DNA from: Athripsodes cinereus
Lineage: Eukaryota > Arthropoda > Insecta > Trichoptera > Leptoceridae
Direction: 5' to 3'
Assembly: GCA_947579605.1 (NCBI GenBank)
Contig: OX388314.1
Span: 19,775,982 to 19,839,981, forward strand
Length of the DNA: 64,000 nucleotides
A program made the position numbers and the translations under genes. Of the stretch, positions 10,338-22,160 are shown in pieces. Under the pieces are notes generated by a model that was given only the letters and a program-made list of their open reading frames with translations, searched no databases and was not told where the DNA came from. Within the stretch, counting starts at the first letter, position 1. Every line of letters begins with the position of its first letter.

Positions 10338-10470
10338 AGCATCTTTTTAATAAGAGGTTTGCCACCCATTCTGAATGTTTAAATTACTTGTTGGCACGAA
10401 GAGGACAACCTGCATATTTATTACATGCTACTGGTCTACTGACTGCCCACTTGTTGGATTTCTCATAATG
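10338..10470 (+). repeat. R1 dispersed repeat, 3' two-thirds
   Basis: Contains GAGGTTTGCCACCCATTCTG, TTGGCACGAAGAGGACAACC and GGTCTACTGACTGCCCACTTG, all diagnostic R1 blocks. The 5' third is missing. Confidence 0.8.
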
Positions 10471-10608
10471 TTCGTACGAAAATTTCAAGCATGCACTTTT
10501 TAATCAGATATTTATTCAAAATGAAACATACCTACTCTTTTGAAATCTTCTTTGTTAGTTACAATAACACACAATTATTGTTAAATAAGATTTCTTACTT
10601 GTGGCATA

Positions 10609-10715
10609 CATCCTACATATAATGATTACCGCTGTACTTAACTAATAATTAGGAGTTCAGACTCATTGCAAGCATCTTACATACTTATAATGATTACCGC
10701 AGTACTTAGCTAATA
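10609..10715 (+). repeat. imperfect direct duplication of about 44 bp
   Basis: TATAATGATTACCGCTGTAC plus TTAACTAATAATT at about 10,617-10,650 recurs as TATAATGATTACCGCAGTAC plus TTAGCTAATAATT about 62 bases later. Function unknown. Confidence 0.6.
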
Positions 10716-11545
10716 ATTTTAATAATTTGTTACACTTCTCGTTACATCAACATTATGAAGTTCAAGTTGATTGTGTTTTCATCCAAGATCTGATTCTCTT
10801 GTAATAATATGTAGGTACAATATCGTGACATGACTTCAGGGCTTAGTCATAAACACATCTCCTACTACTAGTACTATGTACTAACATAATCAAGTTGCCC
10901 TTTGCAGCATTGCTCTGCTTTGTATTACTATTAAACTGAGTATTATATCATATCATACTGTTTAGTCTTAGTACAACATTGTTATGTAACATTATGTATT
11001 GTATTGTGACTTTGAGTGTTTTGATGCTATGAGGGTAGGTACCTGCAATATTGATACTTTGTATTTTATATTTTCCACGTAATTATTACAGACTTGACGT
11101 GGTAGATTGATCAAATAATATTTTTATATTGTACTTTGATCTTGTTATTGAAATTTTATTGAGTTCAGCCTTCAAAGTCTTTACATGAACAGTTATATAC
11201 CTAACAACTTCTAAGATTGACTTATTACACTTTTTTTTACTAAATAAAATCCTTCATGCATACTTCAAAAAGTATTCGAGTATTTTACTTCAAAAAGAGC
11301 GCATAGTTCAATCGCTACATCTAATTCAGTTACACTAATTCTATAGTTTGGATTCACATTCCTTAAGTAATTTTTCATCATAAGATAATTCTCCTTCAAA
11401 ATCTATTCTTCGTTACTAAAAATATGACTAATATTACATTCGATAAGGATATCAAATTTCGTAAATTTTGAATTTTTTTCCAAATATTTTTTTTCCTTTA
11501 ATCGCAACCAACCAAGTTATTCTCTGAAATCATTTATCAGTACCA

Positions 11546-11699
11546 AATATTTGTTTATTCCTATGACAACGATATCAGAGCGCAGGGAATGTCGTGGAAA
11601 GAGGTGACGCAATTCGCGCAGAGACGCTCTGAATGGAGGAGGCTGGTTTCTGCCCTGTGCTCCCGAGAGGAGCATTGAGGGCGATGATGAATATTTGTT
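11546..11699 (+). mobile_element. short RTE-tail retroposon with 10-bp TSD
   Basis: The direct repeat AATATTTGTT at 11,546-11,555 and 11,690-11,699 bounds a 134-bp insert. It reads in frame as the last residues of an RTE-like ORF (SWKEV, QRRSEWRRLVSALCSREE, stop) and ends in a (GAT)n tail. The insert starts at TATTCCTATGACAACG. The copies at 60,069-60,218 and 19,805-19,880 share that start, so this is not a random 5' truncation. It may be a SINE-like unit mobilised by the parent LINE. Confidence 0.75.
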
Positions 11700-12245
11700 A
11701 TCGTTTTACAAGACGTTATAGATATTTCCTTTAAATGTTAAGAATATTTATTGTCAACGTATACGTATAGAATAACGAACTTCCATTGCTATTCTAAAGA
11801 ACAGATAATTTACCCCAATTTAAGGTCATTTATTTTAATATCATAAGTATAATTCTATGACACGATTCTCGTATATAATTAAATGTATTATATTATAAAC
11901 ATCTAGATTTGTCATTTATATAGTTGCATTGAAATATTAAAGTTGATAGTTGCATTAACACTATTCTATTCACAAATTATATTTCACAGTAAAACGGTAA
12001 TTTTCTTTAATTTCCAGGTATAATAGATAATAAGAAAGCTAGGAATAATAACGGTTGAGTAATATGCTTAATAATAATATATTAACAATAATCAATAGTG
12101 GCCGTACCAACTCACAAGAAAATGCATTTTTTACTAGGCTAACTAGGTATGACTAAAATTAATCCTGGCTAAATGAAAAACTACTCATAAAATATTTTTT
12201 TCCGTAGGTATGCTTAAATCAAAACCTTACTAAAATATCACATGC

Positions 12246-12405
12246 TTAGAATATTTAGTATTTTTTTTTGTTTCTTTTCTGGGCTTAGGTTAGGCACAAC
12301 ATTCAGTTGACTTGAGATAGTCACACAATGTAACATCATGCAAAATCCAACCAGAAGAAGTGAAAAGGTGTTCCAACATTTACGAATTGACTCTTCCAAT
12401 AAACC
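12246..12405 (+). repeat. long-TIR MITE, left-end fragment
   Basis: Starts AGAATATTTA like the copy at 32,210, continues with TTAGGCACAACAT, then ACACAATGTAACATCATGCA and CCAACCAGAAGAAGTGAAAA, and is lost after about 160 bases. Degenerate copy of the family described at 24,846-25,180. Confidence 0.6.
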
Positions 12406-12530
12406 ATATTTTTCTATAGTGCAGCATCACTAAAAAAGTGGTTAGATGGAAGAAATCACTTTATAGTGATAATCTCGCCACTGCACATTGTCCTAGTTTT
12501 TTTAATTGTTTATTGTTTTGTTGACTCTGT

Positions 12531-12690
12531 TATTTATTTATTTATTTATTTAAACATACACGGCAACAAGCCTTTTACATGTTAACAAAATACATATGTA
12601 GACACAACAATGACATAACAATATATTAAATAATTTATAGTGTCGAAGATCAAACAGTAATCAGGGAATACTATTATAACAATTGAAATA
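12531..12690 (-). repeat. LINE 3' end with (TTTA)n tail
   Basis: TTATTTATTTATTTATTTAA then ACATACACGGCAACAAGCC. The same junction (ACACACTATACGGCAATTGCC) occurs at 22,055-22,160, which defines a LINE 3'-UTR family in minus orientation. No coding sequence remains. Confidence 0.5.
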
Positions 12691-13239
12691 ATAAACAAAA
12701 GAAATAAAATAAAAAAAATATCATTATAAAATCAATAGATGCATAATGTTATATAATGATGATGTGCAAAAAGAATAAATAAATTAAAAAAATAACATTT
12801 ATAACGAAAATAAATTGATATTGGTACGAAATAATTTCAGCCAGGCATAAATAAAGATTTAACAATGCTGATTTATGTTATGTATGAACAAATGGTCACT
12901 TATTCAGTTCTTACATTTGAAATAACAGTTCTTGTTAATGAGTACGAATGAATATATATGTTACCTTTTATAGATTTCCCTATTATTTCACACGATGCTT
13001 GAGGTGTTTTATTAAATATTACTAAATGTAGGTATAAATAATAACAATTGTTACAATTTATTATTCCTTAATTTTACGTACAGTGGTACGTCGATAAATA
13101 ATCACTGATATTTTTCACAGATACTATGTATGTAAACGTATATTGATAAAAATAACAATGTCTTAGTCCACTGTCTACTCACCTTGTGATAGAAAGATAG
13201 TTAAACATTTTTTTTAAATACATACAATCTTGAATATTT

Positions 13240-13345
13240 AATAACTTCATTAGCATGCAGAGGGTAACTTGCATGTTTTTTTACATACAACTTGCTGTCC
13301 TACTTGTTGATAGCCAGTGGATTACTTGTTGAGATGCCGTAATGG
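13240..13345 (+). repeat. R1 dispersed repeat, degenerate 3' half
   Basis: GCATGCAGAGGGTAACTTGC, TAGCCAGTGGATTACTTGTT and GATGCCGTAATGGTATG align to R1 with a small internal rearrangement. Confidence 0.6.
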
Positions 13346-14420
13346 TATGAATTAATGAATGAACAAACATTGAATCTCTCTTCCTCTCCCTGAAAATTCA
13401 AAATCTGCACAACTTTCATCAAACTACTTTCAATTATAGATGCCCTAAAGTCGTAAGAAATCATAATTTAAACTTATAAATTATCTTCTTTCATATCTAA
13501 CATAATTGATTAGTTATACCAAACCAATCCTCTGCAATATGTACCTATGAGTCCATATTGTGTTAATTCACAATCCATACAACTATAATAGTTGACAGAT
13601 TATATGACTTGAAACATTGTAGCTAGTTTTATGGGTTTTATCTTAATTAACACTTTTTGTATTAAAGTGCTATTTTCAGGCTATAACTCATCAATTAAAT
13701 CATAATACTTTACAGTTCAACCGAAAATCAATAAAATCTTAACTTCTAAAAGTAATTAAAGTAATTACATGTGACGGAATAGAAAGCCTACCTAAAAGAT
13801 AGACGTGATTTTTCACATATTCTTATTACAAAATGCTGTTCAAGATACATACCCAAATTTTAAGACATTTAATTTATTAAACCGCTCTTTTCGCCACTTC
13901 ACAATTGCTGCTATTGTAGCAAACTGTTATGTTCTAATTGTCTCATGAAACTTTAGCGCAAAATTTAGTTAATATGTGAAATTTATAATATGTACAACGA
14001 AGAAAAGTCAGGCGTGAGAAAATGCTTGTATAATTTAATATATTTATCATTTACATATCATAAATATCTGAGTAAGTATTATTAAATCGATTCTATGTAA
14101 GTAAATTTCATTTAATAACATTTAAATGTCTGGACATACAGTAATACATAATATTTTACTATGAACTATTAGAAATAATAATTGTAATATTTAAGCAATA
14201 TATAGCTAGGTATATTAGCATATGTATTAGGAAAATGATTATCAAACAAGCACACATATTACAGCTCATTACCTTATTAGGTATCTATATATGTAAAGTA
14301 CCTAAGAATGTATGTTGGATACATTCTGTACGAGAATTCTACTGCCATGCTCACAAAGTGAAATGCATAATTGGACCTGTCTAACTGGACAAATCTTAGG
14401 ATAACAAAACAATTTGTCCT
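13346..14420. other. AT-rich non-coding stretch
   Basis: No gene or repeat is recognised. On the minus strand a strong donor-like AAG|GTGAGT lies just upstream of this stretch (near 13,187) but no matching acceptor was found. Confidence 0.5.
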
Positions 14421-14570
14421 CCTTCTTCTTCTCAAGGTATCTCTCCACTACTGGATATAGGCCTCATCCACAATCATCCATTTTTCTCTTTCTTGGGCTA
14501 TTGTTGTCCACTTTCTACGGTAACAAACAGGCATATCATCGACCTACGTCTTTCTTGATCGACTTATTTC
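14421..14570 (-). pseudogene. RTE-like 3' end fragment, decayed
   Basis: On the minus strand the translation includes KWTTIAQEREKW and DEAYIQ with an in-frame stop, followed by a (GAAGAA)n tail near 14,425. This is the C-terminus plus tail of an RTE-like ORF, from the same broad class as the element at 5,039-8,309 (DAW..EAYVQQW). It is clearly non-functional. Confidence 0.65.
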
Positions 14571-15449
14571 ACTAACTGATTTTTTGTAAAGAAAATTAAC
14601 TATAAATCAAAAACTTACCATTTTACTCACCTAAATATAACTTTATATTATTTCAGGTACAGCAATAGGAATTAGAGTTATTCCATGTTTGTCAGTACAG
14701 TTTAACGATTCTAAATATTTTGCACACTATAGTTTATTGAAGATTTTACTGTATCACCTTCTATTTTATTTTGAGTTTTATTGATTATTTTTACACAATA
14801 TTGTTGATAATTATTTGAAATCACGAGAATTATTGATAATTTTATTCAATAATCAACGTACGTTTTATTGATATTTTACTACTTAGTTTAAAGCTTTAAA
14901 ATAAAATATTATTGTCAACATATGATATTCAAAATATTTTTATATAACAGTTAGCAAATAAATTACACACTTTAACGTTTAATGATCAACCATTCTCATA
15001 TTTATATGCATAATATTATTTCGATTACATTGTACTTACCCAAAATATATGCACACACCTTTAATTTCATTTACAAAACATCGATAAACTAATATTACAA
15101 ACAATCCCATACAATTATTGTCCATGTCAAAACTTTGTAGTCTGACCAAAGTTACTTAGTCAATCATGTCCTTCTTCAATATTGATTTACATGAACATGC
15201 AATTACGATAAGATTTACGATTTAAACTGAGTCAATTGAACTGTAACAATCAGAATCCTTGTTACTCGTAGCTTTGCTGGTAGTTTATTTATTTTCCATT
15301 CACTTTGTCTAACAATCGAATCCAAGAATTTGTACATTTCACTCCAGCATTTTGATGGATTCAGTATTAGCCAGACATTTTTTCTCTAGACTTCTATAGT
15401 GCTCTATCAGTTGCCATCATCCTGCAATATTGGTTTATTACATATGTTA

Positions 15450-15704
15450 TTTTCTTGTAGCCGTCGAACCGTCTGGAGTCACGAAACGTAGTTCTACGTC
15501 CTGTTCTAAGCCTCTAGTCCAATAACTACTTTGTCTATAGATAATCTTCAGTCATTTTTTGTATGATTCCGTTTCAACGTGCATGCTGTAAACACGCTTG
15601 ATTGGGAGGTTGGCCTGACCAGACCAATGTTTCTTTTTTTGCTTTTTTTATGAGTGTTTTGTCATCTCTCTGTGTGTGTCTCTGTAGAATAAATAAATAA
15701 ATAA
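15450..15704 (+). repeat. LINE 3' UTR with (AATA)n tail
   Basis: A segment of raised GC (TGATTGGGAGGTTGGCCTGA) runs to GTGTGTCTCTGTAGAATAAATAAATAAATAA. The tail and composition suggest the 3' end of a LINE. No ORF is intact. Confidence 0.45.
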
Positions 15705-16926
15705 ACTACAATTATTGATCATGAAGTTGTCAATTTTGAATCGTTTACAAATTAAAAACTGTAATGTATTTTGTAGTATGCAAACAGTAAAAATTCCTGG
15801 AATTTGAAGGTTGAAGTCCTACGTTCAGTTTGCTCTCTGTTCATCTTTAAACTTTCATTGTGTCAATACGAGTCGCTATTATTGAGGTATATTTACAGTT
15901 TAGGTGCACATTTTCTCGGCTTTATCCAGCAATAATGGTACAACCAAGTGTTATATTATTATTGGTATTCATAATAATAATCCCAGGTTCGTAGCCTGGA
16001 GGTGCAAAATGGTTGACCCAACGTCACGTTTGTGACCCTCGTTTGATATCTCGCTCTTTCACACTAACCCACAATAACAACAACCAGAACACTTTTTTTA
16101 TTTATTTTGTTTTTTTACTTTGCACCTCTTTATTTTTCTTATTAAATGAATTAAAAATGCACACGGTTAGTGACCCTGAATTTAGAGGCATGTGAGTTTA
16201 TAATTACAGATCGTGTCAAGTTGTCATTGTTATGCTTTTATTCATTTAATATTAAATATTTAATCATGTTTTCGTGGTGAATGTACGACCTCCTTTAACT
16301 TCATCACCAGGTATTTAGCATATTAATCTTATTACTTTTATTATTCATTTTAATAATAATATATGAAATTTATGCAACGTCGACACGTTTTTTTGATATA
16401 TGTCTAATTAATTTATCTTTCAACACACAATTACTTTAGTTAGGTACATAAATATGACAGACTTTTTACATGTCAATGAAATTAATATAGTTTCACATCA
16501 AACTACGATTATGTAAGTATTTCGGGCCTCTTTACAAACATCGCTCAATATCGTCAGTTCACCTACCTACGTATTTCGATACACAAAAGTTTATAAAAAA
16601 TCGTATGTTAATTTTTGTCGTTGGGCATCATCCTATTTGTAATATTTCTACTCATGAAGCTTACATTTTTCCTATTTCTAAGAGGTGACTTCAACATTCA
16701 CTTTGATTAATTGCAGAACTGGAAAGCATCTAATAGGTTTCAAACTTATTATTCGTATTTGTAGTTTTACAATGTAAAGTAAGACCTTTTTCATGATTTT
16801 TGAATGCATTCAAAATAAGTTTGAATCAATATACTTCACAATATCAGGCAGGTAATTTATAAGTCGTAGTAATCAATTTAAATCACAATACATTAAGGGT
16901 TGCACCCTCCTTCACCCATGTTGCAG
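15705..16926. other. AT-rich non-coding stretch
   Basis: Contains a small palindrome (CCAGGTTCGTAGCCTGG, about 15,985) and a spurious 60-codon frame. A GTGAGT donor-like site at 16,191 has no convincing acceptor. Confidence 0.4.
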
Positions 16927-16971
16927 GAGTGTCAGTTCCTATGTCATCCGATCACAATGGTAAAATTATAA
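16927..16971 (+). CDS. candidate 45-nt micro-exon A
   Basis: The acceptor CCTCCTTCACCCATGTTGCAG is pyrimidine-rich, and the donor GTAAGTTTT is near consensus. Of the three frames only one is open, encoding VSVPMSSDHNGKII with a split codon at each end (two bases in, one base out). The phase matches micro-exon B at 25,331. The protein is not recognised. Splice-like signals arise by chance in AT-rich DNA, so this remains a candidate until transcripts are checked. Confidence 0.3.
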   Translation, partial: ECQFLCHPITMVKL

Positions 16972-17418
16972 GTAAGTTTTGTTTGCTTAAAACCCCATCA
17001 GCTTGATTTTTATTCCAATCAACCAGGATCCTCGCATTCTAAGGCCAATAATTATTATTGTTTTACATATTATAATATAAAATGAACTTGGTATAGCACG
17101 ATATAACATAAATAATTATAATTATTTCACGTAGACGATATAATGGCGTACTTATAATATAATATATGGATGGTGTTCCGCAACAATGTGGCAAACCACA
17201 AAACAGAAAAAACTGAGTTAATATCGTTTTAAAATCATGTTTCTCTAAAATTATTGAGCACCTAACCCAAAGCAGTGAACTGTAATACCAACAATATTAT
17301 TGTCAACTCACAACCCACATATTTTTTTGTAGCATTGACTCAATACAAAACATCGAATATTACAGTTTGACGTTGGTGTATGAAATTATCTACAATTCAG
17401 CGATAAGGTCCTATACCT

Positions 17419-17533
17419 ATCCCGAATATTTTAAATTTCATTACCACGGATAGTGCAACTTACTTGTTTATTATAACAGTTAGTCTAGTAGCTTCGCCAC
17501 TTGTGGGAGTTGCCGCAATGTTGTAGTAGTTAG
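17419..17533 (+). repeat. R1 dispersed repeat, degenerate 3' half
   Basis: CTTGTTTATTATAACAGTTA, GTCTAGTAGCTTCGCCACTT and GTGGGAGTTGCCGCAATG then GTAGTAG align to the R1 3' end. Confidence 0.6.
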
Positions 17534-17958
17534 TATAGCTTGACACAATGTTGTCAAACACCATTCATAGTACATTATAATTCGTATAATTTTGATAATT
17601 ATTGCTATAATATCAACTCTTTATTATCTATATATATTCGAAATACATAATATGTATTAATAATATTATAATTACACTAACGGGAACATATTATATACTA
17701 ACAATGAATAATTGTTAAATATGATAAAATATACATATTGTATACAGAACACATACCTGTTACCTCACATAATCATGTTAAGAAAGTCAAAGTTTGTATT
17801 ATAGAGTAAAGACATACTCTATTCTCATACAAACAAATTAATTTTGTTATGATTATAATAATATATGTATAGGTATAACTATTATCTAGTTATTATTAAA
17901 GTACAGAGGCGATGTTTTATGCTGTTTAGTTACTTACGTACTGATACTAATCTCTTTT

Positions 17959-18352
17959 TCAGACATTTTGATTGGAGAGCCATGTTTAAACAATGTAACA
18001 TTTTGCAAAGTCTAATCACAAAAATGATAAAAGATTTTCAAAACTTACGAACTGGTTCAAGGCTGATTTTAGCTATCACTCTCGGTGTCCATAGGCAATT
18101 TTAACAATTCCGTTTTTCTTACTGTCACGGTTTAAGGTTCACCCGAGAAACATTTAATGCAAATCATAGAAGCGACCATTTCTGAAAGTAATCACTGAAA
18201 CCAGCCTTGAGCCAATTTGTAAACGCAATGTATCATTGTGTAAATGTGATTCAACAATAGAGACGTCCTATTGGTTTTATCATCTACGCGTTGTGCCTTT
18301 ACCCAGTTTAAACGAGCAAAAAATTGTGAAATAAAAGATTTCTTAAAATTTA
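17959..18352 (+). repeat. long-TIR MITE, diverged copy
   Basis: The left arm GATTGGAGAGCCATGTTTAA and right arm with CCTATTGGTTTTATCATCTA plus GCGTTGTGCC are inverted. The core has CTCTCGGTGTCCATAGGCAA, equivalent to CTTTCGGTGTCCATGGA in the younger copies. Short spurious ORFs cross it. Confidence 0.7.
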
Positions 18353-19481
18353 ATGCTTTAAATATTTACAATTAATACAATTTTACAGTGATTTTCACAA
18401 AATAGCGCAAAATAAGCTGTCTAGAATATTACTATTATTACTTAATATTTATCTATGGAAATATTCACATGATTTGCAGACTCTAGATTGAGAAAATAGC
18501 ATGAAATAAATATAAACTTCTTTTATATTATTAATACGTTTAATGGGCAATATGTTATCAGGTTACAGCCCTGTTAACATTCATAATTCACTCAAAATTA
18601 TAAAATTTAACTATTACAATATTGTACACATTATTATTTATTCACAAACTTTATACACACATTATTATTGTATTCTTCTAAACAAACTATAATAATTCAT
18701 ACTTAATAATAAATAATATTATCGTAACGTAAAACATAATAAAAAGTTCAGAACATGGCCAAACTATAGTCAGCCATCAACAGCGAAAACAAATCATTAT
18801 TGAACACAATATTAAAAAAATGAAATAAATAATAAGAACTCTGTATTATAATATATATTTAAAAAGATGGTCTAATTTTATAATGTTATTTATGGGAATG
18901 TTTATAGTAGATTATAATTATTATTTTTGAACTATAATATTTCATACAAATATCATCCTACAAATTATGCAGTGATGGTATAGATAGATAAATAGATCAT
19001 CGTATGAGAAGTTCGTATAAAATTTATGTATTTTATAAATTTTACTAATTTAAATTATTTTGGCATTAAGTTTAGGTATTTTGTAACGATCATTATAATG
19101 CACTATTTTTTAGATTTATTTCTTTCGACCGACAAAATGTCTGCTGTATTTTTTAAGTCTTTCATAAGCTTCATTGTTTTGAAGATTGCAACTTTTCACT
19201 ATACTACCAATAACCCCAGAATAAACAATTGCGTTTATTTTTTTTAATACATTAATTCATAATTATTATCCACTGTCCAGAAGTTAGGTTATACCTACAG
19301 ACAAGTTAGTGGTGTCATACTGTATTCAAATAAATGAAAATAAAAACAATTATTTATCTACTTCCTGAACATATGTAAATATAAAAGATTAAAGTTATTT
19401 CAAAAATCACGTTTATATTCTGCAAACTCAATGCATTATCTAATATGTGTAAATCTGGACCCTGAAAATACCATTTTTTCA
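18353..19481. other. AT-rich non-coding stretch
   Basis: Very AT-rich, with many ATT/AAT runs. No gene or repeat is recognised. Confidence 0.5.
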
Positions 19482-19570
19482 GCCTATGTTCACCGATTGC
19501 TGGACAAAAACTTCTTCATTACAACGCCTTTCTTCTATTTTCCGCCTGCAACATCTTGAACGATTAAAAA
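19482..19570 (-). pseudogene. RTE-like 3' end fragment, decayed
   Basis: CAGCCTATGTTCACCGATTG then CTGGACAAAAAC resembles the antisense C-terminus of RTE-like ORFs (compare GTCCACTGCTGGACATAGG in the element at 5,039-8,309). Only about 90 bases are recognisable. Confidence 0.5.
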
Positions 19571-19689
19571 TATTTTTTGTCATGTAAATTTTATCGAAAA
19601 TAATCCAACACAATCTTCAAGGTTTCTCAACACGGGCTTCTCCCAACTTTCTTTTGTTCAAATCCTATAAATACTGTTTGTCTCTGTAT

Positions 19690-19795
19690 CTTATTTTACT
19701 TTTTTACTAATCGCCTGATGATGGAGACGAGAGTCTCCGAATACTAATACGCGAAGTTAATAAAGTCATTTGGAAGTTAACTACATATTGTGTTT
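19690..19795 (+). repeat. CTGATGA-hairpin repeat 3' end (Penelope-like?)
   Basis: CTGATGA at 19,715-19,721, one base, then a perfect 6-bp stem GGAGAC-GAGA-GTCTCC (19,723-19,738) with a GNRA-type tetraloop, then GAA. The following end CGCGAAGTTAATAAAGTCAT, TTGGAAGTTAACTA and GTGTTTT matches the copy at 2,841-2,935. See findings for the hammerhead-like reading. Confidence 0.55.
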
Positions 19796-19804
19796 TTTTT
19801 TCAA

Positions 19805-19880
19805 TTATCTTTCAACGTTTCTTCTTAGAGCACGGGGCAGAAACCAGGCTCCTCCATAATAATTGTCATAGGAACGAATA
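19805..19880 (-). repeat. short RTE-tail retroposon, internally deleted
   Basis: GAGCACGGGGCAGAAACCAG, GGCTCCTCC and GTCATAGGAACG are the ends of the 134/150-bp unit seen at 11,546 and 60,059. The middle is missing. The 5' end lies at the same base as in the other copies. Confidence 0.6.
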
Positions 19881-20156
19881 GATAGACTCCAGGACGTCGA
19901 AAACCTTTCGGAGAATAGTGTTTTTTTATATCGAAAATAAGATCCTATAAAATTTTCTTGTTTTGATAAAATTAAATGGTTATAAAAACGTGTTCGATTA
20001 ATTTGTATTACATGGACGTGCAAGTACAGAAATTTAATATCTAATATGTAGATCGGAGAAATATATTCTGATATTATATGTAGGTACCTTTCATACGATA
20101 TAAAATAACAAGAACCTTCTCCTATTATCAGAGTGCCTTAATTTGGCAGGCTGCAA

Positions 20157-20252
20157 TGATGGATAGCTGGTGGCCTGACTTGATATTATCAAGAAGGTAC
20201 TCCATACAATGAATATTATAGATTGCAACAATGTTTCAAGCCACTATCCATC
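20157..20252. repeat. small imperfect inverted repeat
   Basis: GATGGATAGCTGGTGGC (20,157-20,173) is inverted against GCCACTATCCATC (about 20,240-20,252) with a 3-nt bulge. Could be a foldback remnant. The family is unknown. Confidence 0.4.
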
Positions 20253-20981
20253 TATCAATTTACAAAATCAGGCTTCTCTCAATTTTGTTTGTGTTTTCAC
20301 AAAATTACTTTTTAACTAAATTAGAAGTTTTATATTTAAAATTTTCACTAGTGGGGTATACAGTAGACCAACATGTAATAAATACGCAAGGCATTCTGTG
20401 TTGACTACCAATAAAAAAGACTATTCGAACGGGTGACATAGGCACCTCATCATTAAATTTAATTGTAGATAATCGATGCCTTTATGGAGTTTTTATGAAG
20501 ACCTGCCTTTTACAAAACACTCAAAAACCCACAGAAAGAAACAGCAAAATATGTTATCTAAAAGTATGACGCTCGAAATAAGGTGAGAAAATAGGTATTA
20601 CTACAAATTATTATTGGTTATTTTTATTTACCCAATTATTTTACCAAAGCAAGAATACAGTTTTTATATCTGAACTAGTTATTTATTTACTTACTTTTAT
20701 TAATCTCTTGGTTAAATACAATAAACACATAATACAAAATATATGCAATCGTACTGAAGTATAACAAATTTTAAAAAATTATACGGAAGAAAGTTTTGTT
20801 TTGTTAGTAAGATACAAAATACACAATTATTTTATTTATTCCACCTAGAGATCCCACCAGAGAGAGTTTGAATGTGGGAATACCTATAATTAACTGATGT
20901 TATAAAATAACATTCCTACTTGAACACTACCCAATATGGGACTTTAAAACAATGTCAATGTGTACCTATGTAATTATGAGT

Positions 20982-21168
20982 TTTTTTTAAAAAAAAAAAA
21001 AGATATATCTGGGTTTTGTTATAAATCCAAATACAACCTTATACATCTTTCACAGTAAGCTACTAAAAGCTTGTGTCGTGAAAGAGGAGTTTGCCGGCAC
21101 CCGGTATCGAACCAAGGGCCCCTTGTTCACGAGGCCGAGACTCTTCCTCCAGGCTACCGACGAACTCT
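20982..21168 (-). repeat. tRNA-derived SINE, second family
   Basis: On the minus strand the head reads CGTCGGTAGCCTGGAGGAAG (A-box region), then GGCCTCGTGAACAAG, then a perfect B-box GGTTCGATACC followed by GGGTGCCGGC. A body of about 90 bases ends in a T-run/A-run tail near 20,982-21,000. Internal pol III promoter boxes in tRNA spacing and the homopolymer tail identify a SINE. It is distinct in body sequence from the one at 2,458-2,705. Confidence 0.7.
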
Positions 21169-22054
21169 GAATTATAATACTATGACATTTTTCTAGATTT
21201 TGTGACTTGACGCATAGTCACACTACCCATTCCTCTTGATACAAACAGTATGATTACAGTATGTACTTACTCATATTATAGTTTTCTCATTTCTTTAGTG
21301 TGTTCCTTATGAGAAATGGACTCGAATCGCTTCGCATGATATAAAATAGCCAAGGGGGTCGTAATTAGGTCGAAGATCTCATAACATAACTTATTGGGAC
21401 AGATTTATTATTATTATAAATTTATAATACATATAGAAATATTTTATTTCGTTCACGTGTACGTATGTATGTTTATTTACGGATAAACAAATACTGTATT
21501 TGAGTTTTTTGGAAGTGACTCGAGATTGACAAGGACTGTATGTGTCGATTGCAATAAAATTTTAAGGAAAGTTTTATGAAATATATACCAAATAGTACCT
21601 ACCATATAATACGTAGGTACTTAAAATTGTTCTCATCGAAAATATTACCGTTTTATCAGACAAGAAATAGAAAAATTATGTTTTATTTTTTATACGAACT
21701 TTTATCGAGAATATAAACTTCATATACCTAATACATTATTTTTCAGTGTTGTGTAAATAAATTCTCTGCGTTTGTTTGTGTCCAAAATGTTGTCGCTATA
21801 ATTTCAATGTGTTAGATTACATATTTTCCTAACGTAGATATTTTTCATCTTAATTGTTCAAATTTATATAAGAATATAAAAAAAGATTGCGTGCTAACCT
21901 TCTATGAAAATAATATTATCAATATTTCGCATAAAATTATGGAAATATTTTGAAAATATGTAGGTGTATTAAATTTTCAAAATAATTTAAATATCTCTCA
22001 GAATAATCTGGGGAAGCTATTCTAGTATAATAATACACTTGCTTCTAATGAACA

Positions 22055-22160
22055 TAGTAGTTTTATTTATTTATTTAAACACACTATACGGCAATTGCCT
22101 TTATAAGTATACAGATAAACTTTACAATATCACACAATCATTTAACACATGTACAAAAAT
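22055..22160 (-). repeat. LINE 3' end with (TTTA)n tail
   Basis: TTTTATTTATTTATTTAAAC then ACACTATACGGCAATTGCC; related to 12,531-12,690. Orientation is inferred from the A-rich tail on the minus strand. Confidence 0.5.

Noticed and set aside
17945..17965. Acceptor-like CTCTTTTTCAG before an open frame
   Set aside because: It coincides with the terminal inverted repeat of a MITE copy.
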